Made by a program: the position numbers and the translations under genes. Below, one piece after another: positions 1 through 8,696 of a DNA stretch of 64,000 nucleotides. The stretch is from Alphaproteobacteria bacterium. Its GTDB lineage: Bacteria > Pseudomonadota > Alphaproteobacteria > Rs-D84 > CACZYB01. The DNA lies in contig JAEDDP010000001.1 in assembly GCA_016297965.1 (NCBI GenBank), forward strand, positions 124,001 through 188,000, written 5' to 3'. Under the pieces are notes generated by a model. That model was not told the origin of the DNA and ran no database searches. It saw only the letters and a program-made list of their open reading frames with translations. How positions within the stretch are numbered: position 1 is the first letter of the stretch; every line of letters begins with the position of its first letter.

Positions 1-2
1 AA

Positions 3-602
3 TCAAATGTTGATGTGAATAATTTTGTTGAATACAAGAATACGACTGGGATTAGTGGTGTATCAACTTTACCTTTTGGTGCGAAAAAGGAATCTTCGGG
101 TGGTGATATATACCTTAATAATTTTGATGTTGAAAATACTTCATCAACAGCAAGTTTTGATAAAATAAATATTGATGTTGGGGATTTAACGACTTCGGAA
201 ATAGAGGCGGATAATTATGTCGTTTTGGGTAATACAACGGTTAATGATTGGTCCAATATGTCAATTTACCAAATGACCGCAAATACAATGAATTCGGTTG
301 GAAATCTTCCGGATGAATTTTCAACGATAACCCTTAATGATGTTGGTACAGCAAAGGACAGCTTTGTTTATGTCGGTTCGTATAATGCGTCGGAAAATAG
401 GTATTTGCCAGACAGTTTGATGATTTTGAATTTATCCGGAATATCGGAGGTGAAGGATATTTGTTATATGTCGGGGCCATCAAAGGTTTGTTTGTCAACG
501 GAAGTTAAAAACCTTGTGACTGCGTTAAAAAATGCGTTGTCGTGTTATTTGAAATACAGAGGTACCACGATTGAAGGGGGCGGAAGTTATACATGTCTTT
601 AA
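3..602 (+). CDS. Partial protein of a pilin-like gene cluster (5' end outside window)
   Basis: The reading frame is open from the first bases of the window, so this is the C-terminal part of a longer protein; a GTG at 15 is inside the frame and is probably not the start. The visible 200 residues are rich in Asn, Ser, Thr and Asp with alternating hydrophobics, as in beta-rich surface proteins, and the C-terminus carries several cysteines (near KDICYMSGP, KVCLS, LSCYLKY, SYTCL). The stop overlaps the start of the next gene by 10 bases, indicating one operon. By position and composition it is probably a third member of the prepilin-like/PilV-type set that follows, but its N-terminus, which would decide this, is not visible. 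Confidence 0.6.
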   Translation, partial: SNVDVNNFVEYKNTTGISGVSTLPFGAKKESSGGDIYLNNFDVENTSSTASFDKINIDVGDLTTSEIEADNYVVLGNTTVNDWSNMSIYQMTANTMNSVGNLPDEFSTITLNDVGTAKDSFVYVGSYNASENRYLPDSLMILNLSGISEVKDICYMSGPSKVCLSTEVKNLVTALKNALSCYLKYRGTTIEGGGSYTCL

Positions 603-1972
603 AAAACAGGTTTAAAAAATTTAAAAATGTTTGTGGTGTGTCTTTGCTTGAAATAGTATTGGCACTTGGAATTATGGCGGTTATTACTCCGGTTGTAATG
701 AAGCTTGTTTTTAAAGATTTGTCGGATGTTAAATATTTGAATATTTCCAAACAGTTGAAACAGTTTATAAAATCGTTGTCGGCGTATGCTTCCACAAAGC
801 GGGAAGATTGGGCGATAAACAGTTTTGGTAATATAACAAAGGCAAATTTGGCATCGTACGGTCTTGAAGATACGGTTGATAGCCAAATCCTTGATAATGT
901 TTCTATTCGTTATACAAAGGATGCGGACAGTAAGGTTGTTGTTTATGCAGTTATAAATATGAATTCGTTCCCGCTGGATGTGGTATCGTTTAAAAAAACG
1001 TTGATGTTTGTTGGTGATAATATTGGGTATACACTATCGGACAGTTGTGGTTCGTGTACGACAAAGTCGTGTGTGTGTGGAATAAATGGTGATTGGGGTA
1101 CAACCTATGCTGAGGTAACTGGTGGCGAGGGAACTTTTTCAGATTCCGATTTAATCGCGGTTGTTCGTATAGATGATACCTTGATTGAAAATGAATATTC
1201 TTCAAATTTATTTTTATACAGGAACAGTCAGGGTGGAACGTCCGGTAATGTGATGGGACGTGATTTATCGCTTGGTGGTCATGATATTAAAAATATTAAG
1301 GATATTTATGTTAACAACCTTTTTGGAAAAAACGAATCCACACCACTTATTACACTTAATGCAGACAATGGAGAATTTGATGGTTCAGTTAGTATCCTTA
1401 ATGCAATAATTTTTGATGATGAGGCGGAATTGGAATTTAGTGATGGGGCATTTGTTTTTGCTCCGGAAATAAACTTTTTGGCGGATACATATTTGTATGA
1501 ATTTAGTGCACCGAATGCAACATTGGCGCGCGCTCCCTCTTCAAACAGCTATGCCTCCAAAATAGATGTGGATCGGTCGGTAAAGCTTGGGACCTTACAG
1601 GTGCAAAATTTGTCCTTTTCATCCCTTACAAATTCGGGATTGGTGATAAATGATAATGAAACATCTTCTTCGGCTTCGTCGTTTATTGTTTCATCGCAAT
1701 TAAAGGTGGATGTGCCAAATTTATCAATTGGGAACCTTCGGACAAAGGTTTTAACCGTGAATAATTATCCGATTTATTCAAACCTTGGCACGGCATCGTT
1801 TTCGTCGTCCGGTGGTGTTATGTCGTATTCAACGGTTCCAACGGTAGTTGTAAATAATATTCCGGGATCGTCCGCTGGGGTGAATATTTTTACAAAAATT
1901 CCCGAATTTTCAGAGGCGGTAGAGACTTTAACTACATCAATAAAACAAAGAATGGCGGCAAGTGGAAATTAA
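593..1972 (+). CDS. Type IV prepilin-like protein (minor pilin / PilV-type)
   Basis: A short basic leader is followed by a GVSLLEIVLALGIM segment (residues about 15-28), which has the Gly/hydrophobic/Glu+5 layout of a type IV prepilin cleavage site and the N-terminal transmembrane helix of pilins. The 459-residue length is far above that of a major pilin. A segment LGGHDIKNIKDIYVNNL near the middle resembles the repeats in R64 PilV tip adhesins and phage tail fibres, where it precedes variable receptor-binding parts. A cysteine cluster (CGSCTTKSCVC) lies near residue 150. It overlaps the preceding gene by 10 bases. I infer a pilus-tip or pseudopilin-anchored surface protein; the secretion or pilus machinery itself is not in the window. 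Confidence 0.65.
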   Translation: MSLKNRFKKFKNVCGVSLLEIVLALGIMAVITPVVMKLVFKDLSDVKYLNISKQLKQFIKSLSAYASTKREDWAINSFGNITKANLASYGLEDTVDSQILDNVSIRYTKDADSKVVVYAVINMNSFPLDVVSFKKTLMFVGDNIGYTLSDSCGSCTTKSCVCGINGDWGTTYAEVTGGEGTFSDSDLIAVVRIDDTLIENEYSSNLFLYRNSQGGTSGNVMGRDLSLGGHDIKNIKDIYVNNLFGKNESTPLITLNADNGEFDGSVSILNAIIFDDEAELEFSDGAFVFAPEINFLADTYLYEFSAPNATLARAPSSNSYASKIDVDRSVKLGTLQVQNLSFSSLTNSGLVINDNETSSSASSFIVSSQLKVDVPNLSIGNLRTKVLTVNNYPIYSNLGTASFSSSGGVMSYSTVPTVVVNNIPGSSAGVNIFTKIPEFSEAVETLTTSIKQRMAASGN

Positions 1973-1973
1973 A

Positions 1974-3368
1974 ATGTTTAAAAATTTGAAAAATGATAAT
2001 GGTGGAATCTTATTGGAAGTTTTGCTTATGCTTGCAATATTGATGGTTATATTTCCAATTATGCAACGGGATATAAAAAAGCGGACGGACAATATTCGTA
2101 ATCAAATGGTTGTGAAGGATTTGATGAAATTAAAGGGGGCCGTTGAAACTTATTTAAAGAAAAAGCCGACGTTTGAAACGGCGATTGTGGATATTCCATT
2201 TTCTGATTTGGTGGACAGCGGACTTCCAAAAAGTTTTGCAAAAAAGAATGTCTTGGATCAGGAATATAAGGTAAGGGTTAGGGTATCAAATGATGCCGAT
2301 GGAAACCTTATCTATGATGCGATTGTTTTTGCTACCGGAAATGCCGAACTTTCGTCTATACGACTTCGTGATATTGTAAAGGATGCAAAGGGGTATGCCG
2401 GATATGTTGAAGATGGACTTATTTATGGTCCGGATTGGCAGTTGTCGGTTGCACCGTGGAATTCATCGGGGGATATTGATGAAACCTCCATTGTTGTAAA
2501 AACCGGATTTTCAAAAAAGGATTATAAGTATGTGTCAAGGGTTCCGGGGATTGGTTCGTCAACGATGGAAACGAATCTTTATATGAATCTTAATGGTATT
2601 TATAATGTGAATGATATGTTTGTAAGTGATAAGGCGGAATTTGGTTCGGCGGTGTTTGATGGAACGACAAAGGTTTCCGATGTGTCCGTTGCGGAAAATA
2701 TGCATTTGCAGGCGCATTTGAATATCGGAAAGTCGTTTAACTTTCCAAACGGGCTTGATATGAAACGTATGTCATACAGTGATGAGTATGCAGCATCAGT
2801 ATTGATTGATACTTTGTTGCATTTTAAGGGAAGTTTGTATTTATCAACATTGGAAACAAATATCCTTCGTTCGGCAACGGCGACTTCGTTGTTGGTAAGT
2901 ACGGCCTCAACTTCACCTACGTATATGAAGATTGTGAACTATCTTTCATTTATGCCGGAGGCAAATTTAAGTTCGGTTTTATCCCTTATGGAGGTTTATG
3001 TGAATTCGGTTCTTGTTGATAAAACTTCTCTTACTTCCTCCTATGGTGTGAAGTTTGGTTCTATTGAAAGTATGGCAAACAGGGCGTTGTATTTTATGAA
3101 TTCAAAATCGGCATCGTTAAATGATGTTATTGTGCGGGATGTGAATAACTGGCTTATCCAAAATCAAAAGAAAATTGGTGGTATTGATATTACCGAAACA
3201 ACCCCAATAAGTGTTGTGTTAAGGGGTATTTTTTATGAATATGGTGATGTGTATAAGTTGTTTTACAATGCGTACCCAGCAAATAATGCTCCTATGCCAT
3301 ATTGGTATTATAACCTTTATAAACGTTGCGAATATAATGAATGTTCGGATACCGGATGGCATAAGTAG
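1974..3368 (+). CDS. Type IV prepilin-like protein, second copy
   Basis: I chose ATG 1974 over the in-frame GTG at 1962 because the GTG lies inside the previous gene. The N-terminus reads MFKNLKNDNGGILLEVLLMLAIL, a basic leader, Gly-Gly, and a hydrophobic helix with Glu, matching prepilin peptidase substrates. The remaining 440 residues are beta-rich, with a segment NLYMNLNGIYNVNDMFVSD that parallels the LGGHDIKNIKDI motif of the upstream protein, so the two are probably paralogous in architecture. The C-terminus has a Cys pair (KRCEYNECSDTG). It is the last gene of the operon and is followed by a strong terminator. Function is inferred: a minor pilin or pilin-linked adhesin. Confidence 0.6.
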   Translation: MFKNLKNDNGGILLEVLLMLAILMVIFPIMQRDIKKRTDNIRNQMVVKDLMKLKGAVETYLKKKPTFETAIVDIPFSDLVDSGLPKSFAKKNVLDQEYKVRVRVSNDADGNLIYDAIVFATGNAELSSIRLRDIVKDAKGYAGYVEDGLIYGPDWQLSVAPWNSSGDIDETSIVVKTGFSKKDYKYVSRVPGIGSSTMETNLYMNLNGIYNVNDMFVSDKAEFGSAVFDGTTKVSDVSVAENMHLQAHLNIGKSFNFPNGLDMKRMSYSDEYAASVLIDTLLHFKGSLYLSTLETNILRSATATSLLVSTASTSPTYMKIVNYLSFMPEANLSSVLSLMEVYVNSVLVDKTSLTSSYGVKFGSIESMANRALYFMNSKSASLNDVIVRDVNNWLIQNQKKIGGIDITETTPISVVLRGIFYEYGDVYKLFYNAYPANNAPMPYWYYNLYKRCEYNECSDTGWHK

Positions 3369-3380
3369 AATTCAAAAATA

Positions 3381-3404
3381 AAAGGCTTTTTTATTAAAGC
3401 CTTT
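3381..3404. terminator. Bidirectional intrinsic terminator
   Basis: AAAGGCTTT / AAAGCCTTT form a perfect 9-bp stem around a 6-base loop, with A-rich and T-rich flanks. It lies between convergent genes (pilin-like operon and plsC) and overlaps the plsC stop. Confidence 0.8.
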
Positions 3405-4110
3405 TCATTTCATCCTCTACTATTCCAACAAATTTTTTTTGAAAATCAAGATGGGACATACTTCCGGTTTCAATTGGTGGAAGGATATGAACCTGTATTG
3501 TGCCAGGATATTTTAAAAAGCTTTTTTTGGGCCAATAAATTCCGGAATTCATTGCAATAGGAACAACAAAAGTTTTTATATTTTCCGTAATCAAACTTAA
3601 TCCAGATTTATAATTTGCGGGAGTGTTTGGTTTTGTCCTTGTTCCCTCAGGGAATATTATTATGTTTTGATTTTGAAGTCTGTCCTTAAACTTGTTTGTT
3701 AAATCCTTTATCATTCCTTTATTGGCATGACCGCGGTTGATTGGAATATTTTTTGCCTTTAAAAGGGCGATTCCAAAAAGTGGAATGAATGCCAATTCCT
3801 TTTTAAACATAAAAACACTTGGATGTAAAAATGTTTGGTATGCAACTGTTTCCCAGGCAGACTGGTGTTTTGATGCAAATACTACATGTGTATTTTGAGG
3901 GATGTTTTCAAGTCCGGTGATTTTATAGTCAAGGTGGCAAATGTGTTTTAATAACCAAAGGGAGCTTTTACTCCAAATTTTGGCAACCTTTAATGTATAA
4001 ATGGATGGCATAAATAACATTGGTAATGCACTTATTGAAAAAATGATAGAGGCAATTAAAAACATAATATTGAAAATTGCTGAACGTATGAAAATATTAA
4101 GCTTTTGCAT
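3394..4110 (-). CDS. plsC: 1-acyl-sn-glycerol-3-phosphate acyltransferase
   Basis: This is a 238-residue PlsC/LPLAT-family protein that would transfer an acyl chain to lysophosphatidic acid to make phosphatidic acid at the inner membrane. Two N-terminal hydrophobic segments (about residues 9-35) precede the acyltransferase motif KHQSAWET, in which the HX4D box is HX4E; this E form is one I recall from other proteobacterial PlsC proteins. The second box, IIFPEGTRT, is intact at about residues 149-157. It is the last gene of the ftsE-ftsX-DUF218-plsC operon, six bases after its neighbour. Family assignment is strong; the exact acyl donor cannot be read. Confidence 0.88.
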   Translation of the reverse strand: MQKLNIFIRSAIFNIMFLIASIIFSISALPMLFMPSIYTLKVAKIWSKSSLWLLKHICHLDYKITGLENIPQNTHVVFASKHQSAWETVAYQTFLHPSVFMFKKELAFIPLFGIALLKAKNIPINRGHANKGMIKDLTNKFKDRLQNQNIIIFPEGTRTKPNTPANYKSGLSLITENIKTFVVPIAMNSGIYWPKKSFLKYPGTIQVHILPPIETGSMSHLDFQKKFVGIVEDEMKRL

Positions 4111-4116
4111 TTTTTA

Positions 4117-4815
4117 TTATAGGACTCCTTGAATTTTTACGGCGGTTTTGGTTTCTATACCCGATAAATTCCATAAATATGTTAGCATATATTTATTGTA
4201 TTCACCGAATACCAAATATAGTATTTTTGGATTTGAAAATGGACTGTTCCCCTTTTCCGATAGTGGTATAGGATGATAGATTATTGTTTTTTTAGGTAGG
4301 TACTTTTTGAATAAAAGTTTTGCCCGTGGCATATGATAATATGACGTTATAAGTCGGATACTTTTTATATTATTTTTTCCTGCCCAAACGGCACTTTCCA
4401 GTGCATTTTCAATTGTGTTTTCGGCGATACCAGTTTCAATCCTTGAACGTATGGCATCAGGTGAAGACAAAAGCTTTCCATCACGTTGTAATTGTGCGAT
4501 TGATTTATTTATAACCTTTTCAATCGGAGCCTGTCGGTGGACACCGGAAATGAAAAGTCTGTCGGCATTACCCTTTGCAAATTCGTTTATGCCATCAACA
4601 ATTCTTTTCGTTTCACCGGTTAAAATTATTATGGCGTCCGTTTTTTCATTTGGGTATTCGGTTTTGTATTCAAGTGATAGTGCGAAATACAAAAATCCCA
4701 ACAGGTATGCAACAAGGCACAAAAACATCCTTATGATATATTTTTTTGCACGAAGTTGATCTTCGCTTAATTCCTTTGTCGGTTTAAAGCCTTCCTTATA
4801 TTTTTCAATGACCAT
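4117..4815 (-). CDS. DUF218 (YdcF/ElyC-like) membrane protein
   Basis: The protein has 232 residues, with a transmembrane helix near residues 29-49 (IRMFLCLVAYLLGFLYFAL) and then a DUF218 domain. Visible family hallmarks are DAIIILTGE, RLFISGV, ENTIENA and IRLITSYYHMPRA. DUF218 proteins such as ElyC and SanA act in envelope or peptidoglycan-precursor homeostasis, but the biochemical reaction is unsettled. It sits between ftsX and plsC with gaps of one and six bases, so it is co-transcribed with division and lipid genes, which supports an envelope role. Confidence 0.8.
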   Translation of the reverse strand: MVIEKYKEGFKPTKELSEDQLRAKKYIIRMFLCLVAYLLGFLYFALSLEYKTEYPNEKTDAIIILTGETKRIVDGINEFAKGNADRLFISGVHRQAPIEKVINKSIAQLQRDGKLLSSPDAIRSRIETGIAENTIENALESAVWAGKNNIKSIRLITSYYHMPRAKLLFKKYLPKKTIIYHPIPLSEKGNSPFSNPKILYLVFGEYNKYMLTYLWNLSGIETKTAVKIQGVL

Positions 4816-4816
4816 A

Positions 4817-5698
4817 TTAAACCATCTTTTTTAATTCTTTGTTAATTGTTAAAACAGCACTTATTTTTGCGATTATACCAGCAATGATTGGAATTATCAA
4901 TACATACAAATAAATGTATGCCGGAAATTGGAATTGTCCGATTGTTTCATTGGTTAGATATGATGCAGATATTTTTATTACAAAAATTGTAAAGCAAGAA
5001 AAAAGGTATCCAATGCTTCCGCCAAGAAGGGCAAGCTTCATCATTTGTCGCGAAAATTGGGTGGTAATGTATTTGTTTGTTGCACCAACCATATGCATAA
5101 TATTTATTACCTTTTTATTTATATTTAATCCAGATTTTGTGGCATAGCAAATTGTAAGTCCGGTTGTTGTAAGGATAAGGATTATTATTATCCCAAGAAG
5201 TGTTTGTATTGCGGAAATGCTTGCCTTAAAATCGTAAATCCATTTATCAAATGTTTCAAATTTTATGTTTTTGGAATAGTTGGCAATTTCTTTTTTAAGG
5301 GCGGTTTGGTTAAGTGGAATTATATCTGAAACCTCCACATTGATAATTCGTGGAAGTGGTAAATCGGTTGTAAAATCACCAAGCCATGGTTTAAGAAGTT
5401 CGGATGTTTCTTTGGTGGATACAATGTAATGTGATTTTATGCCGGGGGTTTGTTTGAGTATGGTTGTTATATTTTTTATTCGGTCATCAAGCTCCTTTTG
5501 AGGCTTTTGGGATGTCATATCTGGTAAAACCTGAATTGTTATTTTGTTTGCCATATACGAACTCCATTCGCTTGTTATATTACTACTTATCAATGCGGTT
5601 GCAAAAGTTATTGATGCAAGGAAAACCATAAATGCAGTTATGAATGGTAAAAATCCCTTATTTAAATCAGTTTTGAATGCAATGTCTGTTTTTAACAT
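4817..5698 (-). CDS. ftsX: Cell division protein FtsX (ABC permease-like)
   Basis: The 293 residues match the usual FtsX length and topology: one helix near residues 19-40, an extracytoplasmic domain of about 130 residues, and three C-terminal helices (around LLGIIIILILTTTGL, LALLGGSIGYLFSCF and LYVLIIPIIAGIIA). FtsX works with FtsE at the septum to activate periplasmic peptidoglycan hydrolases. It starts four bases after ftsE ends. Sequence conservation is low, as is usual for FtsX, but synteny with FtsE makes the call firm. Confidence 0.88.
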   Translation of the reverse strand: MLKTDIAFKTDLNKGFLPFITAFMVFLASITFATALISSNITSEWSSYMANKITIQVLPDMTSQKPQKELDDRIKNITTILKQTPGIKSHYIVSTKETSELLKPWLGDFTTDLPLPRIINVEVSDIIPLNQTALKKEIANYSKNIKFETFDKWIYDFKASISAIQTLLGIIIILILTTTGLTICYATKSGLNINKKVINIMHMVGATNKYITTQFSRQMMKLALLGGSIGYLFSCFTIFVIKISASYLTNETIGQFQFPAYIYLYVLIIPIIAGIIAKISAVLTINKELKKMV

Positions 5699-5702
5699 AA
5701 TT

Positions 5703-6392
5703 TTATTCCTTTGTTAGGTATCCATCTTGGAGATGAAGAACAGGAAAGTTAAATTGTTTTATAAGGTTTGTACTGTGGGTGGCAATAATTACGGTGGTTC
5801 CCATCTTGTTTAATTCCAAAAATAAAAACAAAAGCTTTTTTGCCATTTCGTCGTCAACATTGCCGGTTGGTTCGTCGGCGATAAGGATTTCTGGATTGTT
5901 TATCACCGCACGGGCGATTGCGACACGTTGTTGTTGTCCACCCGAAAGAAGTTTTGGTTTTGTATTTATAAAGCTTTTAAGTCCAACCCATTCAATCAAT
6001 TCGGGAACATGGGCTTGGATATATTTTTCACTTTTGCCGGCAATTCGCAATGGAAGTGCGACATTGTCAAGTACGGATAGATGGTCAAGAAGATGATAAT
6101 CCTGAAATACGATGCCAATTTTTCGGCGGATATGTGCCATATCGTATTGTTTGATATTATCAACATCGTGGCCGAAAATACGAACCTTTCCACGGGTTGG
6201 TTTATGGGCAAGATGAAGCAGTTTTAATAGGGTCGTTTTACCGGCACCGCTGGCTCCGGTTAAAAAATAAAAATCACCCGCCTTTAATTCAAGGTTTATA
6301 TCCTTTAATACCTCAGGTCCGGCATTATATCTTAATCCAACATTTTGCAAACTTATTATTGGTTTGTTGTTGGGATTGTTTGATTTTTGCAT
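5703..6392 (-). CDS. ftsE: Cell division ATP-binding protein FtsE
   Basis: The 229-residue ABC ATPase has Walker A GASGAGKTT (46-54), signature LSGGQQQRVAIARA (149-162) and Walker B ILIADEPTGNVD (169-180). The start is preceded by a GGAGG ribosome-binding site. FtsE couples ATP hydrolysis to FtsX to drive septal peptidoglycan hydrolase activation. It is first in the four-gene ftsE-ftsX-DUF218-plsC operon and diverges from the zinc-ribbon gene on the plus strand, an arrangement common in alphaproteobacteria. Confidence 0.93.
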   Translation of the reverse strand: MQKSNNPNNKPIISLQNVGLRYNAGPEVLKDINLELKAGDFYFLTGASGAGKTTLLKLLHLAHKPTRGKVRIFGHDVDNIKQYDMAHIRRKIGIVFQDYHLLDHLSVLDNVALPLRIAGKSEKYIQAHVPELIEWVGLKSFINTKPKLLSGGQQQRVAIARAVINNPEILIADEPTGNVDDEMAKKLLFLFLELNKMGTTVIIATHSTNLIKQFNFPVLHLQDGYLTKE

Positions 6393-6458
6393 TTATTCCT
6401 CCGTGTAATCCTATGATACAAAATTTTTACAAAAATACAAATATTTTATTTTAATGAA

Positions 6459-6487
6459 TTGAAAATTTAATATATTTGTTTTATACT
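6459..6487 (+). promoter_or_regulatory. Sigma-70 promoter for the zinc-ribbon operon
   Basis: TTGAAA at 6459-6464 and TATACT at 6482-6487 are separated by 17 bases, about 35 bases before the start codon at 6522. Confidence 0.65.
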
Positions 6488-6521
6488 CCGATTTATACTA
6501 AGTATTTTATAAGAGGTTAAA

Positions 6522-7226
6522 ATGATTATTCAGTGTCCTAAATGTAAAACAAATTTTGAAGTTGATGATAATGCTTTGAAAAATGGTGAAATGAAGTTTC
6601 AATGTGCCGAATGTGCATACGTTTGGACCGTTAATATTTTAAAGCAAGAAAAAAAACGTGAAAGTGTGGAAGATAACTCCGTACAATCGGAGGAACAAAA
6701 GCTTCCTTCGTGTCTTGTGGATGAGAGGGAAGAAAAGGAGGTCAAATCTTCGGTTGTATCAATTAAAAAAACACTTTTGAATGTCTTTTCAATGAAAAAT
6801 GTTTTGCTTTTCCTTCTTGCAATGATCTTTTTCGGTGTTGTGTTTTTGGTTGCTGGGTTTGTGTCTTCATCTGATGTATCAAATTCGGGAAAAAGTATTT
6901 TTGATGTTTCCAGAAAATCGGATAGTAAGAAGACAGATTTGTATATTGAGATTGCAAAGCCACTTACTTTGGTAACAGAAGGAACAAATGATTATATTAT
7001 TATTCGTGGTTTTATTTATAATCCATCAGATATTAGTGTTAGTATACCAAAGCTTGTTATTCGTTTGAAAAATGCTGATAATCGTGTGCTTCAAGAACAG
7101 GAACGTGAAGTAGAAGTAAAACAGCTTTCTCCACTTGAAAAAACAGATTTTATGTTTAAAGTGTTTAAGTTTTCATCGCAAGTGCGTAGTATAGAGGTTG
7201 ATTTTATTGAACCTGATAAGATTTAA
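6522..7226 (+). CDS. Zinc-ribbon MJ0042 / DUF3426 membrane protein
   Basis: The N-terminus (MIIQCPKCKTNFEV...FQCAECAYVWTV) contains two CxxC pairs forming an MJ0042-type zinc ribbon. A charged linker follows, then a transmembrane helix (about residues 92-113, VLLFLLAMIFFGVVFLVAGF), and a C-terminal domain with the beta-rich pattern of DUF3426 (LYIEIAKPLTLV, DYIIIRGFIYNPSD). Such proteins are common next to ftsEX in alphaproteobacteria; their function is not established. It has its own promoter and heads the run zinc ribbon, 7242 gene, RluA, mlaE, mlaF. Confidence 0.8.
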   Translation: MIIQCPKCKTNFEVDDNALKNGEMKFQCAECAYVWTVNILKQEKKRESVEDNSVQSEEQKLPSCLVDEREEKEVKSSVVSIKKTLLNVFSMKNVLLFLLAMIFFGVVFLVAGFVSSSDVSNSGKSIFDVSRKSDSKKTDLYIEIAKPLTLVTEGTNDYIIIRGFIYNPSDISVSIPKLVIRLKNADNRVLQEQEREVEVKQLSPLEKTDFMFKVFKFSSQVRSIEVDFIEPDKI

Positions 7227-7241
7227 TAGAGGAGATGTATT

Positions 7242-7706
7242 TTGAGAAAAATATTTTTTGCCTTTTTGGGACTTTTCTTTTCAACGTCTGTTTTTGCCCA
7301 GTGGAGTAATTGGTTTAATGTGTCGGATCAACAATATAAGATTTATATTGTAAGTGATGACAGTTTTAATGTGACACAGGGCTTTTATTTAACAAATTTT
7401 CCATGTTATGGTCGGTATAATCAGGAGTATTATAAAACGGTTGTCGGAAAAAATATGATAACATTATATTGTCTTCAACCACCAACTGAAATTTATTTAA
7501 GTTATATTACTCGTCCGATTGGTGCGTTTGTTTCCCGTAATACAAAGGCGGATGGTTTTATGGTTTGTCCGGTGGAAGTTCAAGGCAGTGTTGCAACAGG
7601 CGTTATCCCGCGGATGCAGGTAAATATTTCAGATTGTGCGAAAAATGAAATAAATACAAAGGCAAATAAGGAAATTATTCAAGAATATGATGGTGTGGAA
7701 TTATAA
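7242..7706 (+). CDS. Small exported protein of unknown function
   Basis: I do not recognise this 154-residue protein. It begins at a TTG preceded by a good AGAGGAG ribosome-binding site at suitable distance, which is why that start is chosen. A signal peptide (MRKIFFAFLGLFFSTSVFAQ) ends at an Ala-Gln cleavage site near residue 19. The mature part is short, beta-rich, with four cysteines (FPCYG, LYCLQ, VCPVE, SDCAKN) that could form two periplasmic disulfides. It ends at the base before the pseudouridine synthase gene, so the two are co-transcribed. Confidence 0.7.
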   Translation: MRKIFFAFLGLFFSTSVFAQWSNWFNVSDQQYKIYIVSDDSFNVTQGFYLTNFPCYGRYNQEYYKTVVGKNMITLYCLQPPTEIYLSYITRPIGAFVSRNTKADGFMVCPVEVQGSVATGVIPRMQVNISDCAKNEINTKANKEIIQEYDGVEL

Positions 7707-8693
7707 ATGGAAAAAACTTTTAATTTAGTTGTTGATGAAGGCGAAAAAGGTTTAAGGCTTGATAAATGGCTTGCCTCTAAAATTGAGGGATGTTCACGTG
7801 TGAAAATTCAAAGACTTATAAAGTCGGGTTTTGTTTTGGATGCCAATGATGAAGTTGTTGCGGACCAAAAGTTGGCGGTGAATGTTGGTGATGAATACAG
7901 TGTTCGTATTCCCGAAGATGAGGCTGTTTCAAGTGCAAAACCGGAAAATATCCCACTTGATATTTTATACGAAGATGATGACATTATTGTTGTAAATAAA
8001 CCCGCTGGGATGGTGGTTCATCAGGGGGCCGGTGTAAGTTCGGGTACATTGGTTAATGCACTTCTTTATCATTGCAACGGTCATCTTTCATCCATTGGTG
8101 CCGAAGCAGGACGTCAAGGTATTGTACACAGGCTTGATAAGGATACAAGTGGTGCAATGCTTGCGTGCAAAACTGATGTGGCACATTTGGAAATGTATAA
8201 ACAATTTGCAAATCATTCGGTAAAACGTGAATATTATGCCCTTCTTTGGGGAATACCGAATCCGGTAAGTGGTCGTATTGAAAAAAATATTGCACGGAAT
8301 CCCCATTCAAGGCAGGAGATGACGGTGGTGGTTGATGGTGGAAAGCCAGCGATAACAAACTATGAAACTTTGACAGTGTTTAGTGGTTCAAAGTTTAAAC
8401 CGCTTGCCCTTGTAAAATGTGTTTTGGAAACGGGGCGGACACATCAAATTCGTGTGCATATGGCATCTATTGGAACGCCGATTTTGGGTGACGTGGTTTA
8501 TGGAAATCCAAGTCGTCATATTACCCAGGTTGAAAATGAAGATGTTCGTTCATTGTTGATGGGAATTTCACGGCAAATGCTTCACAGTAAAAATATTGAA
8601 TTTATTCATCCGATTACAAAGGAAAAGATGAAGTTTGAAACGAAGCTTCCTGAGGATATGCAAAAAGTTATAAATTTTTTTAAAGGGGAATAA
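7707..8693 (+). CDS. RluA-family 23S rRNA pseudouridine synthase (RluD-like)
   Basis: The 328-residue protein has an N-terminal S4 RNA-binding domain (about 16-62: LRLDKWLASKI...RVKIQRLIKSGFV) and a catalytic domain with the motif GIVHRLDKDTSG, whose Asp144 is the family nucleophile. Later motifs ALVKCVLETGRTHQIRVHMA and GTPILGDVVYG are also typical. S4 domain plus length suggest RluC/RluD rather than RluA; RluD would modify helix 69 of 23S rRNA. Which uridines are modified cannot be decided from sequence. The start directly abuts the previous stop. Confidence 0.85.
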   Translation: MEKTFNLVVDEGEKGLRLDKWLASKIEGCSRVKIQRLIKSGFVLDANDEVVADQKLAVNVGDEYSVRIPEDEAVSSAKPENIPLDILYEDDDIIVVNKPAGMVVHQGAGVSSGTLVNALLYHCNGHLSSIGAEAGRQGIVHRLDKDTSGAMLACKTDVAHLEMYKQFANHSVKREYYALLWGIPNPVSGRIEKNIARNPHSRQEMTVVVDGGKPAITNYETLTVFSGSKFKPLALVKCVLETGRTHQIRVHMASIGTPILGDVVYGNPSRHITQVENEDVRSLLMGISRQMLHSKNIEFIHPITKEKMKFETKLPEDMQKVINFFKGE

Positions 8694-8696
8694 CAA

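Noticed and set aside
1962..1973. GTG 1962 as start of the second prepilin-like gene.
   Set aside because: It lies inside the previous gene and would add four residues before the basic leader; ATG 1974 gives a standard prepilin N-terminus.
3394..4110. Loss of the catalytic Asp in PlsC (HX4D read as HX4E).
   Set aside because: I recall the KHQS-W-E form in many proteobacterial acyltransferases, so it is a natural variant rather than a defect.
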